Assembly (NCBI GenBank): GCA_910575615.1
Contig: CAJTEX010000004.1
Coordinates: 1-64,000 of the forward strand
Length of the DNA: 64,000 nucleotides
Source: Bacteroidales bacterium
Lineage (GTDB): Bacteria; Bacteroidota; Bacteroidia; Bacteroidales; Muribaculaceae
Direction of reading: 5' to 3'
The notes below the pieces were generated by a model. The model had not been told where the DNA came from. It saw only the letters and a list, made by a program, of their open reading frames with translations, and ran no database searches. The position numbers and the translations under genes are program-made. Numbering within the stretch: position 1 is the first letter of the stretch; each line of letters starts with the position of its first letter. Below, piece after piece: positions 35,550 through 44,313 of this stretch.

Positions 35550-35561
35550 GGTTTTGTCTCC

Positions 35562-35981
35562 TTAATGTTTGTTTTTGTCTATTTCCTCCATCGAGCGGCG
35601 CTCGACAAGGTCTATTATCTGTCTCAACTCTTCCACCGAGATTTTTTCCTCCTCCACAAGCGCCGATACCGCGGATTTGTAGGAGTTGTTGAAAAAATTA
35701 GCCACAAGATCGCGGAAAGAACGCTCTCTGAATTGCTCCTGACGCGAGATTGCATGATATCGGTGTGACGAGCCGATGACCTTATGACCGATATGGCCCT
35801 TATCCTCCAGAATCCTGACGGTGGTGGAGACGGTGTTGAAATGAGGTTTAGGCTCAGGATAGAACTCCAGCATTTCTCGCACAAAGAGTGAGCCATGTGC
35901 CCAAAGGATTTTCATCACGGCCATCTCCTTCTCTGTGAGCAGTACTGGTTTTCTGCCGGGTTTGTTTGTTGTCTGTGGCAT
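35562..35981 (-). CDS. BlaI/MecI/CopY-family repressor
   Basis: 139 residues from the ATG at 35981 (MPQTTNKPGRKPVLLTEKEM). A start at 36008 is possible but lies next to the -7 box, leaving almost no leader. The winged-helix part is TEKEMAVMKILWAHGSLFVR followed by HFNTVSTTVRILEDKGHIGH, the BlaI DNA-binding signature. The C-terminal helix dimerises. It probably represses its own operon through the dyads at 36013-36052 and is inactivated when the M56 partner responds. Confidence 0.92.
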   Translation of the reverse strand: MPQTTNKPGRKPVLLTEKEMAVMKILWAHGSLFVREMLEFYPEPKPHFNTVSTTVRILEDKGHIGHKVIGSSHRYHAISRQEQFRERSFRDLVANFFNNSYKSAVSALVEEEKISVEELRQIIDLVERRSMEEIDKNKH

Positions 35982-36005
35982 ACTCGTAGGTTGATGTTGA
36001 CGAGG

Positions 36006-36013
36006 CAAAGGTA
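36006..36013 (-). promoter_or_regulatory. -7 box for blaI
   Basis: The minus strand reads TACCTTTG, a full TAnnTTTG match. Its upstream edge abuts the operator pair, so bound repressor would cover the promoter. Confidence 0.7.
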
Positions 36014-36052
36014 AAACTAATTTTTTAGTTACACAACTAAAAAATTAGTTTT
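36013..36052. promoter_or_regulatory. Double BlaI-type operator
   Basis: Two perfect 18-bp arms (36013-36030 and 36035-36052) surround the 4-nt spacer ACAC. Each arm contains its own dyad, ACTAATTTTTTAGT (36016-36029) and ACTAAAAAATTAGT (36036-36049), spaced 20 bp centre to centre, i.e. about two helical turns. This is what two BlaI dimers on one DNA face would need. Confidence 0.8.
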
Positions 36053-36166
36053 GTCGCAAAAAAAATTAGCAAGGCCTCTGAAACCCCTGCAACGGGGATG
36101 TGAACTTTTCAGCTATGGCATATGTTTAATGGATGAAAAACGAAAACACATATCCTAACTACAGAC

Positions 36167-36733
36167 ATGGAATCAATTATCAACACCCACATTCCTGAAT
36201 TCAAAGTTCAGGCCTATCACAACGGAGAGTTCAAGACCGTAACCGACAAGGATGTCCTCGGCAAATGGGCCATCTTCTTTTTCTACCCTGCCGACTTCAC
36301 CTTTGTATGCCCCACCGAGCTGGAAGACATGGCTGAGAAATATGAGGCATTCAAGAAACTTGGTGTGGAGGTCTACTCTGTAAGCACCGACTCCCATTTC
36401 GTCCACAAAGCCTGGCATGACGCGTCAGACAGCATCAAGAAAATCCAGTATCCTATGCTGGCCGATCCCACGGGGCTGCTCAGCCGCGCGTTCGGTGTCA
36501 TGATCGAAGAGGACGGGATGGCCTACCGCGGCACATTCGTCAGCAATCCTGAAGGCATCATCAAGCTTGTCGAAATCCAGGACAACAGCATTGGCCGAAA
36601 TGCAGAGGAACTCCTCAGAAGGGTAGAGGCCGCCCAGTTTGTCGCCACCCATGACGGTGAGGTCTGCCCCGCCAAGTGGAAACAGGGCCAAGCCACTCTC
36701 AAACCCAACATCGACCTTGTAGGCAAGATCTAA
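36167..36733 (+). CDS. ahpC: Alkyl hydroperoxide reductase subunit C (peroxiredoxin)
   Basis: 188 residues. It reduces hydrogen peroxide and organic peroxides. The peroxidatic Cys48 is in ADFTFVCPTE, and the resolving Cys167 is in DGEVCPAKW, a typical 2-Cys peroxiredoxin. AhpF, encoded 120 bp downstream, regenerates it. The gene follows a short upstream region with CCCCTGCAACGGGG and an AT-rich tract. A terminator-like hairpin separates it from ahpF, which may keep ahpC expression higher. Confidence 0.97.
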   Translation: MESIINTHIPEFKVQAYHNGEFKTVTDKDVLGKWAIFFFYPADFTFVCPTELEDMAEKYEAFKKLGVEVYSVSTDSHFVHKAWHDASDSIKKIQYPMLADPTGLLSRAFGVMIEEDGMAYRGTFVSNPEGIIKLVEIQDNSIGRNAEELLRRVEAAQFVATHDGEVCPAKWKQGQATLKPNIDLVGKI

Positions 36734-36775
36734 GGGCTGCTTTCAAAGCAACCGATCATGACCCATAGATGAGTT

Positions 36776-36827
36776 AACCCGGATAATCCGCTGTTTTTCA
36801 CGGCACAGAATTATCCGGGTTGTTTTC
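36776..36827 (+). terminator. Hairpin between ahpC and ahpF
   Basis: Stem AACCCGGATAAT (36776-36787) / ATTATCCGGGTT (36810-36821) with a 22-nt loop, then GTTTTC. It is a good terminator for ahpC. Some read-through or a separate promoter must supply ahpF. Confidence 0.8.
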
Positions 36828-36853
36828 AAAAACGCTTTGTATTGTAAATAATC

Positions 36854-38413
36854 ATGTTAGACCAAGATATACTAAACCAGTTGAAAGGGATATTCGCCGG
36901 ACTAAAGTCTGAAATCACTTTCAGGATGATTGCCCGTGATGACTCTCCCCAGGCAACGGATATGAAGTCGTTTCTTGAGGATGTGGCATCCACATCTCCA
37001 AAACTTTCTGTGGATACCGTCCAGGCAGATGTAGAAGCTCCGGGGTTTGAAATCCTCAAGAACGGGGAGGCTTCAGGGATAAGTTTCTGCGGTATCCCCA
37101 ACGGACATGAGTTCACAACCTTGCTGCTGGCAGTGCTTAACGCCGACGGCCAGGGGAAGAATCTGCCCGACTCGATATTGCGAGGCCGCATCGAGGCATT
37201 GAAAGGCCCGATAAAGCTCCGCACGTTTGTGTCACTGACTTGCACCAATTGCCCTGATGTGGCGCAGGCGCTCAATCTGGTGGCACTGCTGAATCCGGCT
37301 GTCGAGAACGAGGTGATTGACGGGGCCACAGTGCCCGAACTGGCGGAATCGCTCAACATCCAGTCTGTGCCGACGGTCTATGCCGGCAATCAGGTGCTAA
37401 GCGTAGGCCGCTCCACCTTGGGCGACCTCCTTGACAAACTTGAAGCGATGTATGGCACCGAGGAATCAGGCGAAGCCACCCCGGTCGACAGGGAGTATGA
37501 CATGGTGGTAATAGGCGGAGGCCCGGCTGGCGCGACTGCCGCCATCTATTCCGCCCGCAAGGGGTTCCGCACTGCGGTCGTGGCCAAGGCGGTCGGCGGC
37601 CAGGTAAAGGAGACGATGGGAATAGAGAACCTGACATCAGTGCCGGAGACCACCGGCCCGAAACTTGCCTCAGATATCCGCGAACATTTGTCGGCGTATC
37701 CCATCGATGTGTATGAGAACAGGTCGGTCGACAGCGTGTCATTCGACGGCAACAAGAAATCTGTCATTTGCGGCAAAGAGACTTTTTCGGCTCCGGCCCT
37801 TATCATTGCGTCCGGCGCAGGCTGGCGCAAACTCAGTGTGCCGGGCGAGGAGGAACACATAGGCAAGGGGGTGGCATTCTGCACCCATTGCGATGGGCCA
37901 TTCTACGCAGGGAAGAAGGTGGCGGTCATCGGAGGAGGCAACTCCGGCATCGAGGCCGCGCTCGATCTCGCCGGGATATGCCCGTCGGTTGACGTGTTTG
38001 AATTTCTTGACACCTTAAAAGCAGATGGCGTGCTTCAGGAGAAAGCCAAAGCCGCCGACAACATAAACATACATACATCTACCCAGGTGGTAGAGGTGCT
38101 TGGAGATCCCGGCAAGGTGTCTGGCCTGAAAGTCAAGGACCGAGTGACCGGGGAAGAGAGCATCTATCCCGTGGAGGGAGTGTTCGTGCAGATAGGCCTA
38201 ACAGCCAACAACGCTCCGTTCAAAGACCATCTGCCCATGACCAAGGCTGGAGAGATAATCGTTGACGAGCGTTGCCGCACATCGGTCAAGGGTGTGTATG
38301 CCGCCGGAGATGTCACCAATGTCCCCTACAAGCAGATTGTCATCGCAATGGGGGAGGGGGCAAAGGCAGCCCTGTCGGCTTTCGAGGATTCGATGCGTGG
38401 CGAACTGTCATAA
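36854..38413 (+). CDS. ahpF: Alkyl hydroperoxide reductase subunit F
   Basis: 519 residues. It is an NAD(P)H:peroxiredoxin reductase that passes electrons to AhpC. The N-terminal thioredoxin-fold pair carries Cys130 and Cys133 ([14 protein letters not shown]). The FAD motif [14 protein letters not shown] is at about 219-232. The redox pair Cys343/Cys346 is in [10 protein letters not shown], followed by the NADH site [14 protein letters not shown] and the C-terminal [10 protein letters not shown]. Spacing matches the E. coli enzyme. It follows ahpC after a hairpin. Confidence 0.97.
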   Translation: MLDQDILNQLKGIFAGLKSEITFRMIARDDSPQATDMKSFLEDVASTSPKLSVDTVQADVEAPGFEILKNGEASGISFCGIPNGHEFTTLLLAVLNADGQGKNLPDSILRGRIEALKGPIKLRTFVSLTCTNCPDVAQALNLVALLNPAVENEVIDGATVPELAESLNIQSVPTVYAGNQVLSVGRSTLGDLLDKLEAMYGTEESGEATPVDREYDMVVIGGGPAGATAAIYSARKGFRTAVVAKAVGGQVKETMGIENLTSVPETTGPKLASDIREHLSAYPIDVYENRSVDSVSFDGNKKSVICGKETFSAPALIIASGAGWRKLSVPGEEEHIGKGVAFCTHCDGPFYAGKKVAVIGGGNSGIEAALDLAGICPSVDVFEFLDTLKADGVLQEKAKAADNINIHTSTQVVEVLGDPGKVSGLKVKDRVTGEESIYPVEGVFVQIGLTANNAPFKDHLPMTKAGEIIVDERCRTSVKGVYAAGDVTNVPYKQIVIAMGEGAKAALSAFEDSMRGELS

Positions 38414-38450
38414 TCACGGATTATTCCTTTATCATTATACCTATATATGC

Positions 38451-38487
38451 AAAGTTCGGCTGGCAGATGATTGCCGGCCGAACTTTT
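38451..38487 (+). terminator. Terminator after ahpF
   Basis: Stem AAAGTTCGGC (38451-38460) pairs with GCCGAACTTT, with extra partial pairing inside, followed by TATAA. It lies 37 nt past the ahpF stop, and the mirror A-rich side could also serve the convergent gene ending at 38502. Confidence 0.8.
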
Positions 38488-38501
38488 ATAATCAAATCGC
38501 A

Positions 38502-40151
38502 TCACCTCAAAAAGATTTTGTAAGAGTTGCTATTAAGTGTAAGGATATACACCCCGGAGGGGAGTTCTTGGAGGGGAATGTGTCCGGATGCTCCTTGCCG
38601 GATGTTTGCGTTTATGACCGAGCATCCGGTTGGCGACGCGACAGACATGCTGATGGCTTCTTTGTCTGAATCTACATACAGGTCGCGTCCCGATATAGTG
38701 TATGGCCTGTCTTGGTCTGCAAGCTTGTCGCCGACCATTCCGGATGCTATGGGCTTGTCATCAATGGTGACACGGTATGCGCCAAGCAATGAGCCAGGCA
38801 TATACACGAAGAATGTCGTCTGCTGACGGGTTGATTGCGCACTACGGCTTATCTCGTCGCCGTCCATATCGGTGATTGCCGAGGGGATAGAGACGACTCT
38901 AGGACGCAATGTCTCGTAGATTGTAGTGGGACAAGAATTGGCTTTCTCGGGAAATTTCCATAAAGGTTTCAAGGAGGAGAATGTGGTCGGATCGCCCCAG
39001 TGGGCTATCTTGAAGCGCACTCCATCATTGCCGTTTCGTGAATATGGCAACACCAGCATTTTCTCATCACCAACATTAACAGGAAACGCACCGAAGCAAT
39101 GGGGGTCGGAAAACGCAAATTCGGGATCGGTCAACAATTCGGTCTGATTCAACATCCGATATGGTTCGCTGGCGAAAGATGAATGCAGCTCGCCGTTATC
39201 TTTGTAAAGCATGACGGGAGAGTGAGTGGTAGGAGCGGACGTGGTGCCGAAACCCTGAACGAGATGATGGTTGTCATCTACTTCAGACACAAACAGCATT
39301 CCTTTACAAGGGGTTGCAGTTGTTTCGTTATAGATAATCTCAAATTCATAGTTTCCGGAGTCATAGCGGACCACTTCTATCTGTGGAGCCGTGTCTCCTT
39401 TTGAGAAAGCCAGCCTGCAGCGTGACGGATAGTGGGGCTTACTCGTATCTGTGTTGCCCCAGGAGTGCCAGCAACCTATCGAAAGCGCGAAGTCACCGGA
39501 GAGCAAATCACCCGTAATTCCAAGCCATTCATAATTGACGAGAAAGTGATGTCCTACTTCTGCCACTTCAAAAGCGGTAATGGTAGTGATGTATTCAAAA
39601 TCACGGTTATACACTTGAATAATCATCGACATCTCTTTTTTGGATGACAGAGCCTTCAATCCTACCACAGCTATGTGGTCGGCCTCGTCTGGCATCACAT
39701 AACGTTGAAGAGATGAGTCTGTAAGCTCTCCTGAGAAGTCAGAATGCAAGTCGGGCAGCTCCTCGCCGGTGGTAGCGTCAAATCGTCTCAATGTGATTGT
39801 CTCCCCAGGGGACTGATACTTTTCGACATAAACGTAAACGATATTGTCTATGACAAAAAGGTTATGGTTGTTCTGATTGGGGTCATTGCGACCATCCCCA
39901 TTGCCGGCCTGCGACATGTCCATCTCCCACAGGGCCTCCATAGCGGCATACCTGCCGGCTGATGTCGCGTCACTATGCAATTCGACCTCACTGAAGGCCG
40001 AAAGCTCATCGGAAGATGCAAGCCCAGCCTGGGATTGTGCATAAGAGGCCAGGGAAATGTTCAAAAATAACAAACCCATAAGGGTTACCCTTATGGCGCC
40101 GCAGGCGCCATAAGCTTCGAAGTCTTTCAATGACTGAATGTTAAAATTCAT
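38502..40151 (-). CDS. Secreted protein with a T9SS-type C-terminus, function unknown
   Basis: 549 residues from the ATG at 40151 (MNFNIQSLKDFEAYGACGAI). A hydrophobic stretch at about 22-38 (VTLMGLLFLNISLASYA) is a late signal peptide. The body is beta-rich, with segments such as NLFVIDNIVYVYVEKYQSPG and HLVQGFG that hint at a propeller-like fold, but no known family was recognised. The end PSGVYILTLNSNSYKIFLR fits the type A sorting signal of the type IX secretion system, implying export and cell-surface attachment. The signal region contains the compound palindrome listed below. Confidence 0.7.
   Translation of the reverse strand: MNFNIQSLKDFEAYGACGAIRVTLMGLLFLNISLASYAQSQAGLASSDELSAFSEVELHSDATSAGRYAAMEALWEMDMSQAGNGDGRNDPNQNNHNLFVIDNIVYVYVEKYQSPGETITLRRFDATTGEELPDLHSDFSGELTDSSLQRYVMPDEADHIAVVGLKALSSKKEMSMIIQVYNRDFEYITTITAFEVAEVGHHFLVNYEWLGITGDLLSGDFALSIGCWHSWGNTDTSKPHYPSRCRLAFSKGDTAPQIEVVRYDSGNYEFEIIYNETTATPCKGMLFVSEVDDNHHLVQGFGTTSAPTTHSPVMLYKDNGELHSSFASEPYRMLNQTELLTDPEFAFSDPHCFGAFPVNVGDEKMLVLPYSRNGNDGVRFKIAHWGDPTTFSSLKPLWKFPEKANSCPTTIYETLRPRVVSIPSAITDMDGDEISRSAQSTRQQTTFFVYMPGSLLGAYRVTIDDKPIASGMVGDKLADQDRPYTISGRDLYVDSDKEAISMSVASPTGCSVINANIRQGASGHIPLQELPSGVYILTLNSNSYKIFLR
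40078..40114. repeat. Compound palindrome inside the signal-peptide region
   Basis: Two overlapping palindromes sit side by side: CATAAGGGT-T-ACCCTTATG, then CTTATGGCGCC-GCA-GGCGCCATAAG. The motif CATAAG/CTTATG thus appears three times in alternating orientation. It lies within the coding sequence near codons 12-25 of the T9SS-type protein, a region normally free of such structure. Confidence 0.55.
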
Positions 40152-40362
40152 TGTGTGCAAATTATGGATTGGCCGCACCAATTGTAAAGCACGGCGTTAG
40201 TATAACCTTTGGTTTTTTGCCAAAATTAAGACAAATAAACGACACAGTGAAATTTTATTTAATTTTTAACATTTGTGCCAATTTATCCGGTTCGTACCTG
40301 CGCGCACAAGGTGCCTAAAATAAATTTTCGTCCCTCGATTACACTTGCCTGTCGTGGAAATA

Positions 40363-40394
40363 TTTGATTATTTAAATTTTTGTTTGTAATTTTG
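40363..40394 (+). promoter_or_regulatory. Promoter of the polysaccharide locus
   Basis: TTTG at 40363-40366, a 20-bp spacer, then TAATTTTG at 40387-40394, a full consensus match. Transcription would begin near 40402. No inverted repeats flank it of the kind used for invertible capsule promoters. Confidence 0.8.
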
Positions 40395-40402
40395 CACTCG
40401 CT

Positions 40403-40592
40403 TTAACTCTCTCAAACAAGAGATTGAGATTATTTATATGGTTCTCGGAGAGTTAAGGCCAAGATTGCCGACTGAGCCCATGTATATGGAGATGACGGAA
40501 GCCGGACAAGCCCTTTGGCATTACAACCGGTGACAATCAAGCTTCAACTCCCCTGGAGGCGAGACCACCGCCATGGGGAGGAGCTTGAGAAA
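40403..40592 (+). promoter_or_regulatory. Structured leader upstream of UpxY
   Basis: The 5' leader runs about 235 nt to the UpxY ATG. It holds a 9-bp inverted repeat at its start (TTAACTCTC 40403-40411 with GAGAGTTAA 40448-40456) and a later hairpin built from CAAGCT..CTCCCC (about 40538-40553) and GGGGAG.AGCTTG (about 40576-40592). No U-run terminator is obvious. UpxY-type proteins act on such leaders to let polymerase read through the locus. The exact element is not known. Confidence 0.5.
40438..40533 (+). CDS. Possible 31-residue leader peptide
   Basis: An open frame of 31 codons plus stop lies within the leader, from the ATG at 40438 (MVLGELRPRLPTEPMYMEMT) to the TGA at 40533. It begins inside the first inverted repeat and ends just before the second hairpin, so its translation could affect folding. 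No run of rare or regulatory codons is visible. It may be a chance ORF. Confidence 0.25.
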   Translation: MVLGELRPRLPTEPMYMEMTEAGQALWHYNR

Positions 40593-40636
40593 TATCCAGT
40601 CGGAACAGCCTTGGTGATTATTGTTGATTCACAGAA

Positions 40637-41164
40637 ATGAACCCCACCACACATTGGTACGCGATTAAGACCCGAAGCGAGGCCCGCACACAGGCCTTCC
40701 TCGAAAGTGTCGGCGTGACAGTGTACGCCCCCCGCAAGGATGTCAGGAAAGCAGACCACAGCTCCCAGACATCCTCGCAATACATAATACCGCGCGTGCT
40801 GCTTATGCAGACATCAGAAGAGGAAGCGATACGCCTGGAGAAAGAAAGCAGGGGAGAGGCTTATGCGGCATCACCGTTCTGGATTTACAGGCTGCCGGGG
40901 TCAGACCGCATACAACCCATCTCAACAGAGGAATTCAACCTTTTCAGGCTCCTGACGACTGACAATCCCGATATGCAATGTGAGGTTTACGACAAGTCCG
41001 ATTTCCATATCGGCCAGCACGTCAGGGTCACCGCAGGCCCCTTCGCCGGCTACTCAGGCTATACCCGCCGCATCCGCAACAACAAGCATGTCGTTGTCGA
41101 GATCGAAGGCATCTGCGCCATCGCCCTCCCCTTCATCCACCCCTCCCTCCTCCAGGCAATCTGA
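40637..41164 (+). CDS. UpxY-family transcription antiterminator (NusG-like)
   Basis: 175 residues. The N-terminal NusG-like domain starts HWYAIKTRSEARTQAFLESV, then TVYAPRKDVRKADHSSQTSS. A C-terminal KOW-type region follows at about 120-170 (HIGQHVRVTAGPFAGYSGYT). UpxY proteins bind paused polymerase in the leader of their own capsule operon and prevent early termination. It is the first gene of the locus. The usual partner UpxZ, which blocks other UpxYs, is not found next to it. Its GC content is that of the host, unlike the genes right after it. Confidence 0.9.
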   Translation: MNPTTHWYAIKTRSEARTQAFLESVGVTVYAPRKDVRKADHSSQTSSQYIIPRVLLMQTSEEEAIRLEKESRGEAYAASPFWIYRLPGSDRIQPISTEEFNLFRLLTTDNPDMQCEVYDKSDFHIGQHVRVTAGPFAGYSGYTRRIRNNKHVVVEIEGICAIALPFIHPSLLQAI

Positions 41165-41176
41165 CCATTTAGAACC

Positions 41177-41764
41177 ATGAATCCAAGCAGGCTAAAGAAT
41201 CTCATCTATCGTTGCTACAAACTCTTTACCTTGACAGTGGCAAACACATTCTGTGTGCCATATATAGATGGAATACATGGCGGTTTTTGGAATTATCGGA
41301 CTTATTTGATTACACACAATAAGGGCCGGACTCTATTTTATGACGCGTACTTAGATCATAATTGCGCCTCTATCGGCTTGTTGTCTGGGTTTAAAACCAT
41401 CCCCATACTGCCACATGGGCTCCATGGCATACACATAAGCGACGGAGCAGTATTGGGAGAGAATATCACAATATTGCAAAATGTCACCATTGGATCCAAT
41501 GCCTTGAAAGAATCAAAACGCAATGGCGCACCATATATTGGCGACAATGTTTTCATCGGAGCCAACTCTTCTATTATTGGAAACATACATATTGGGAATA
41601 ATTGCAGAATAGGGGCAAATTGCTGCGTATTCCACGACATTGATGATAATCAGACAGTTGTAATGGGGGGGGTAAGAACAATTAGTCATAATACTCCAAA
41701 GGACAACACATTCATTTATATAAATACACTGAACAGTAGTCAAACAAATTCATCCCATAATTAA
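41177..41764 (+). CDS. Serine-acetyltransferase-like hexapeptide acyltransferase
   Basis: 195 residues. The left-handed beta-helix part runs from about 85 to 170 with hexapeptide repeats: LHGIHISDGAVLGENITILQ, NVTIGSNAL, APYIGDNVFIGANSSIIGNI, IGNNCRIGANC. The catalytic-type HG..I motif (PHGLHGIHI) is as in CysE-like proteins of polysaccharide loci. It probably acetylates a sugar of the repeat unit rather than serine. It begins 12 nt after UpxY and opens the A+T-rich block. Confidence 0.85.
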   Translation: MNPSRLKNLIYRCYKLFTLTVANTFCVPYIDGIHGGFWNYRTYLITHNKGRTLFYDAYLDHNCASIGLLSGFKTIPILPHGLHGIHISDGAVLGENITILQNVTIGSNALKESKRNGAPYIGDNVFIGANSSIIGNIHIGNNCRIGANCCVFHDIDDNQTVVMGGVRTISHNTPKDNTFIYINTLNSSQTNSSHN

Positions 41765-41775
41765 AAACAACGTCC

Positions 41776-42759
41776 ATGACAACAAATATGGATTTTAAAT
41801 TAAATCGGCGTGACACATCCATAGACATTCTTCGCTTTATTGCCATTTCGGGTATAATACTGGCTCACAGCAATCCAGGAACATTCTTGACTCAACTCCG
41901 GGGATTTGATGTAGTATTAATGGTTTTTTTGTCTGCTGTGTGCGTAAAAGGGTTTGATGGGGTAAACACACAAGTGTATCTCCGAAAAAGAAGCGTCAGA
42001 CTTATACTTCCAGTATGGATATTTTTCTCATTATATTACATCGGAACATATCTTGTTTACTATCTGCCTCCTTTTAATGACATATTTGCAAGTTTCACAT
42101 TTACATCTGACTTATATGTCTGGATAATACGTATACTTGTTGCGCTATCGTTATTATCACCAATAATTTGGAAACACACTAATCCATTGTCTGCAACAGG
42201 TGTTGTAGTTATCACAACAACGGGCCTAATATTGAGCGAATTGTTGTTTGAGTCGTATTCAAGCAGATGGTTCGACATGGTGTTTATGACGATTCCGTAT
42301 CTTATGATTTATATTCTCGGAATGAATATAAAAAAATTCAGTTTAAATCAGTTATGGATTCTTGCAATAATCGCCAGCATTGTTTTTATAACGCTTTATA
42401 TATATTACTGGAATCAGGCTGACAGAATAATAACAACATCAGAATATAAATATCCGCCTCGCTTGTATTATACATCTTATGGCATTGCATGCACATTGTT
42501 GCTCTGGATTTGCAGAAAAAGGATAGAGCGATTAATTGGCTTGCTTCATCTTTCGCAATTCACCAAGTTTGTCGGGAGCCATACTTATTGGCTATATTTA
42601 TGGCATATTCCTATTGTCGATGTTGTGGGAGATGCGTTTACCCCTGCTATTCGTTTTATACTGATATTTGGCATTGCTTTGGCATGCGTCACAATTCAAA
42701 GTGTAGTTGTCACACAGTTTGTCAGAAAACAAATTCTGATTTCCATATTCAACGGATAG
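41776..42759 (+). CDS. Acyltransferase-3 family membrane protein
   Basis: 327 residues with about ten membrane helices. The N-terminal signature DTSIDILRFIAISGIILAHS has the conserved R and H residues of acyltransferase-3 proteins that move acetyl or other acyl groups onto polysaccharides. It is the first of three such genes in the locus and lies 11 nt after the hexapeptide acyltransferase. Confidence 0.85.
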   Translation: MTTNMDFKLNRRDTSIDILRFIAISGIILAHSNPGTFLTQLRGFDVVLMVFLSAVCVKGFDGVNTQVYLRKRSVRLILPVWIFFSLYYIGTYLVYYLPPFNDIFASFTFTSDLYVWIIRILVALSLLSPIIWKHTNPLSATGVVVITTTGLILSELLFESYSSRWFDMVFMTIPYLMIYILGMNIKKFSLNQLWILAIIASIVFITLYIYYWNQADRIITTSEYKYPPRLYYTSYGIACTLLLWICRKRIERLIGLLHLSQFTKFVGSHTYWLYLWHIPIVDVVGDAFTPAIRFILIFGIALACVTIQSVVVTQFVRKQILISIFNG

Positions 42760-42767
42760 TATCCATC

Positions 42768-44297
42768 ATGCCTGAGAATTCTTCCAATAAGAAAATAGCA
42801 TTCAACACGGTATATATGTATATCCGCCTGTTTATGACCCTCATAATAGGCTTATATACATCCCGAGTGGTCTTGCTTGTTTTAGGAATCTCTGATTATG
42901 GTTTGTATAATGTTGTTGGCGGGATACTCGTGATGTTCACATTCATAAGCAGCTCGTTAAATGCCGCTACCTCAAGATTCCTAAATGTAGAACTCGGCAA
43001 ACCAGATGGGGATGTGAATAAAAGTTATAATTTAAATTTAACCCTCCACGTATTACTTGCCATCATCACATTACTCCTGGCAGAGACCATTGGAGTATGG
43101 TATATACATAATAAGCTCAATGTAGCTGCCGGACAATTGGGGGATGCACTGTTTGTTTTTCACATTTCCATCATATCAGCATGTCTCGGGATTATAAATG
43201 GCCCATGTTCCAGCCTCTTCGTTGCATTTGAGAAATTTGGATTTATGGCAAAATTTGACATAATCAACTCTCTTATACGGCTTGGAGGAATCATGCTGCT
43301 GCAATACTATGAGGGGAATGTGTTGCGTTTTTATAGCATTATAATGTGCCTGACAACCGTCAACACATTTGTAGTCTACTATTGGATTGCTTTGCGAAAA
43401 TGGCCGCAGATTATAAGAATCAAATTTGTCAAAGGATGGCGCAATTATAAGGAGGTCCTTTATTTTGGAGGATGGAATCTGCTCTCTACAATTGCTTTGG
43501 TTGCAAGGTCTTCAGGATGCGACTTGATAATCAATCATTTCTTCAATACAGCGATAAACGGCGCATTCGCTGTAAGCAAAACTGTAAACAACTATATAAC
43601 AACCTTTTCCACTAACTTCGACAGTGCATCTGCTCCCCAGATAATCCAATCATACAGCAATGGCAATCACGACAGATGCAATTACTTGGTGAACAAGCTT
43701 GGACGATTTTGCCTTCTTCTTTTCGAACTGGCATTTTTCCCTCTGTATATAGAACTCGATTTCATACTGCATCTATGGCTGAAGGACGTGCCCGACAACG
43801 TATTGCTTTTCTGCCAGCTGAATTTATTGCTAGCAGCGGTGGCCTTGACCTGCGGAGGCATAGTCCAGATAACAAATGCCTCTGGTAAAATCAAATGGTT
43901 CAAAATCAGTGGCAGTATATCATTTCTAATATGCATACCAGTGGGATATTGGTTATATTCTATTGGTGCGCCAGCATATTCGATGCTGGTATTGTTTATA
44001 ATTGCCGATATTGCGCAACGCGTTGTTCAACTGATTCTGCTGAAAACGATAATCGGATTCAATTCCTGGAATTATGTGAAAGAAGCATATGGACGTCCAT
44101 TTTTAATAGCGGCTATGATGACATTGGTGTTATGGGGGCATTCATTTATCACATACGAGTCTCCAATACTAAAACTACTTAATATTACTGTATGCTTTCT
44201 GATGACAACAACACTTGTCTATTTCATCGGATTAACACCTGGAGAAAAAACAAAAATAACCACTTACGCAAAAAGAAAAATTCGCTTTTTTTGTTAA
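42768..44297 (+). CDS. Polysaccharide flippase, Wzx-type (first of two)
   Basis: 509 residues from the ATG at 42768 (MPENSSNKKIAFNTVYMYIR). The longer upstream frame overlaps the previous gene and is not coding-like. About 12-14 membrane helices are visible, with the typical start TLIIGLYTSRVVLLVLGISD YGLYNVVGG (MOP/MATE superfamily). It would move lipid-linked repeat units across the inner membrane. A second flippase is encoded at 57034, so the two presumably serve different repeat units or one is a leftover. Confidence 0.9.
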   Translation: MPENSSNKKIAFNTVYMYIRLFMTLIIGLYTSRVVLLVLGISDYGLYNVVGGILVMFTFISSSLNAATSRFLNVELGKPDGDVNKSYNLNLTLHVLLAIITLLLAETIGVWYIHNKLNVAAGQLGDALFVFHISIISACLGIINGPCSSLFVAFEKFGFMAKFDIINSLIRLGGIMLLQYYEGNVLRFYSIIMCLTTVNTFVVYYWIALRKWPQIIRIKFVKGWRNYKEVLYFGGWNLLSTIALVARSSGCDLIINHFFNTAINGAFAVSKTVNNYITTFSTNFDSASAPQIIQSYSNGNHDRCNYLVNKLGRFCLLLFELAFFPLYIELDFILHLWLKDVPDNVLLFCQLNLLLAAVALTCGGIVQITNASGKIKWFKISGSISFLICIPVGYWLYSIGAPAYSMLVLFIIADIAQRVVQLILLKTIIGFNSWNYVKEAYGRPFLIAAMMTLVLWGHSFITYESPILKLLNITVCFLMTTTLVYFIGLTPGEKTKITTYAKRKIRFFC

Positions 44298-44313
44298 TCA
44301 ATCAGTTTGCACA

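Noticed and set aside
40200-40640. Invertible capsule promoter flanked by recombinase repeats
   Set aside because: Looked for paired inverted repeats around the TTTG/TAATTTTG promoter and for a nearby recombinase gene. Neither was seen.
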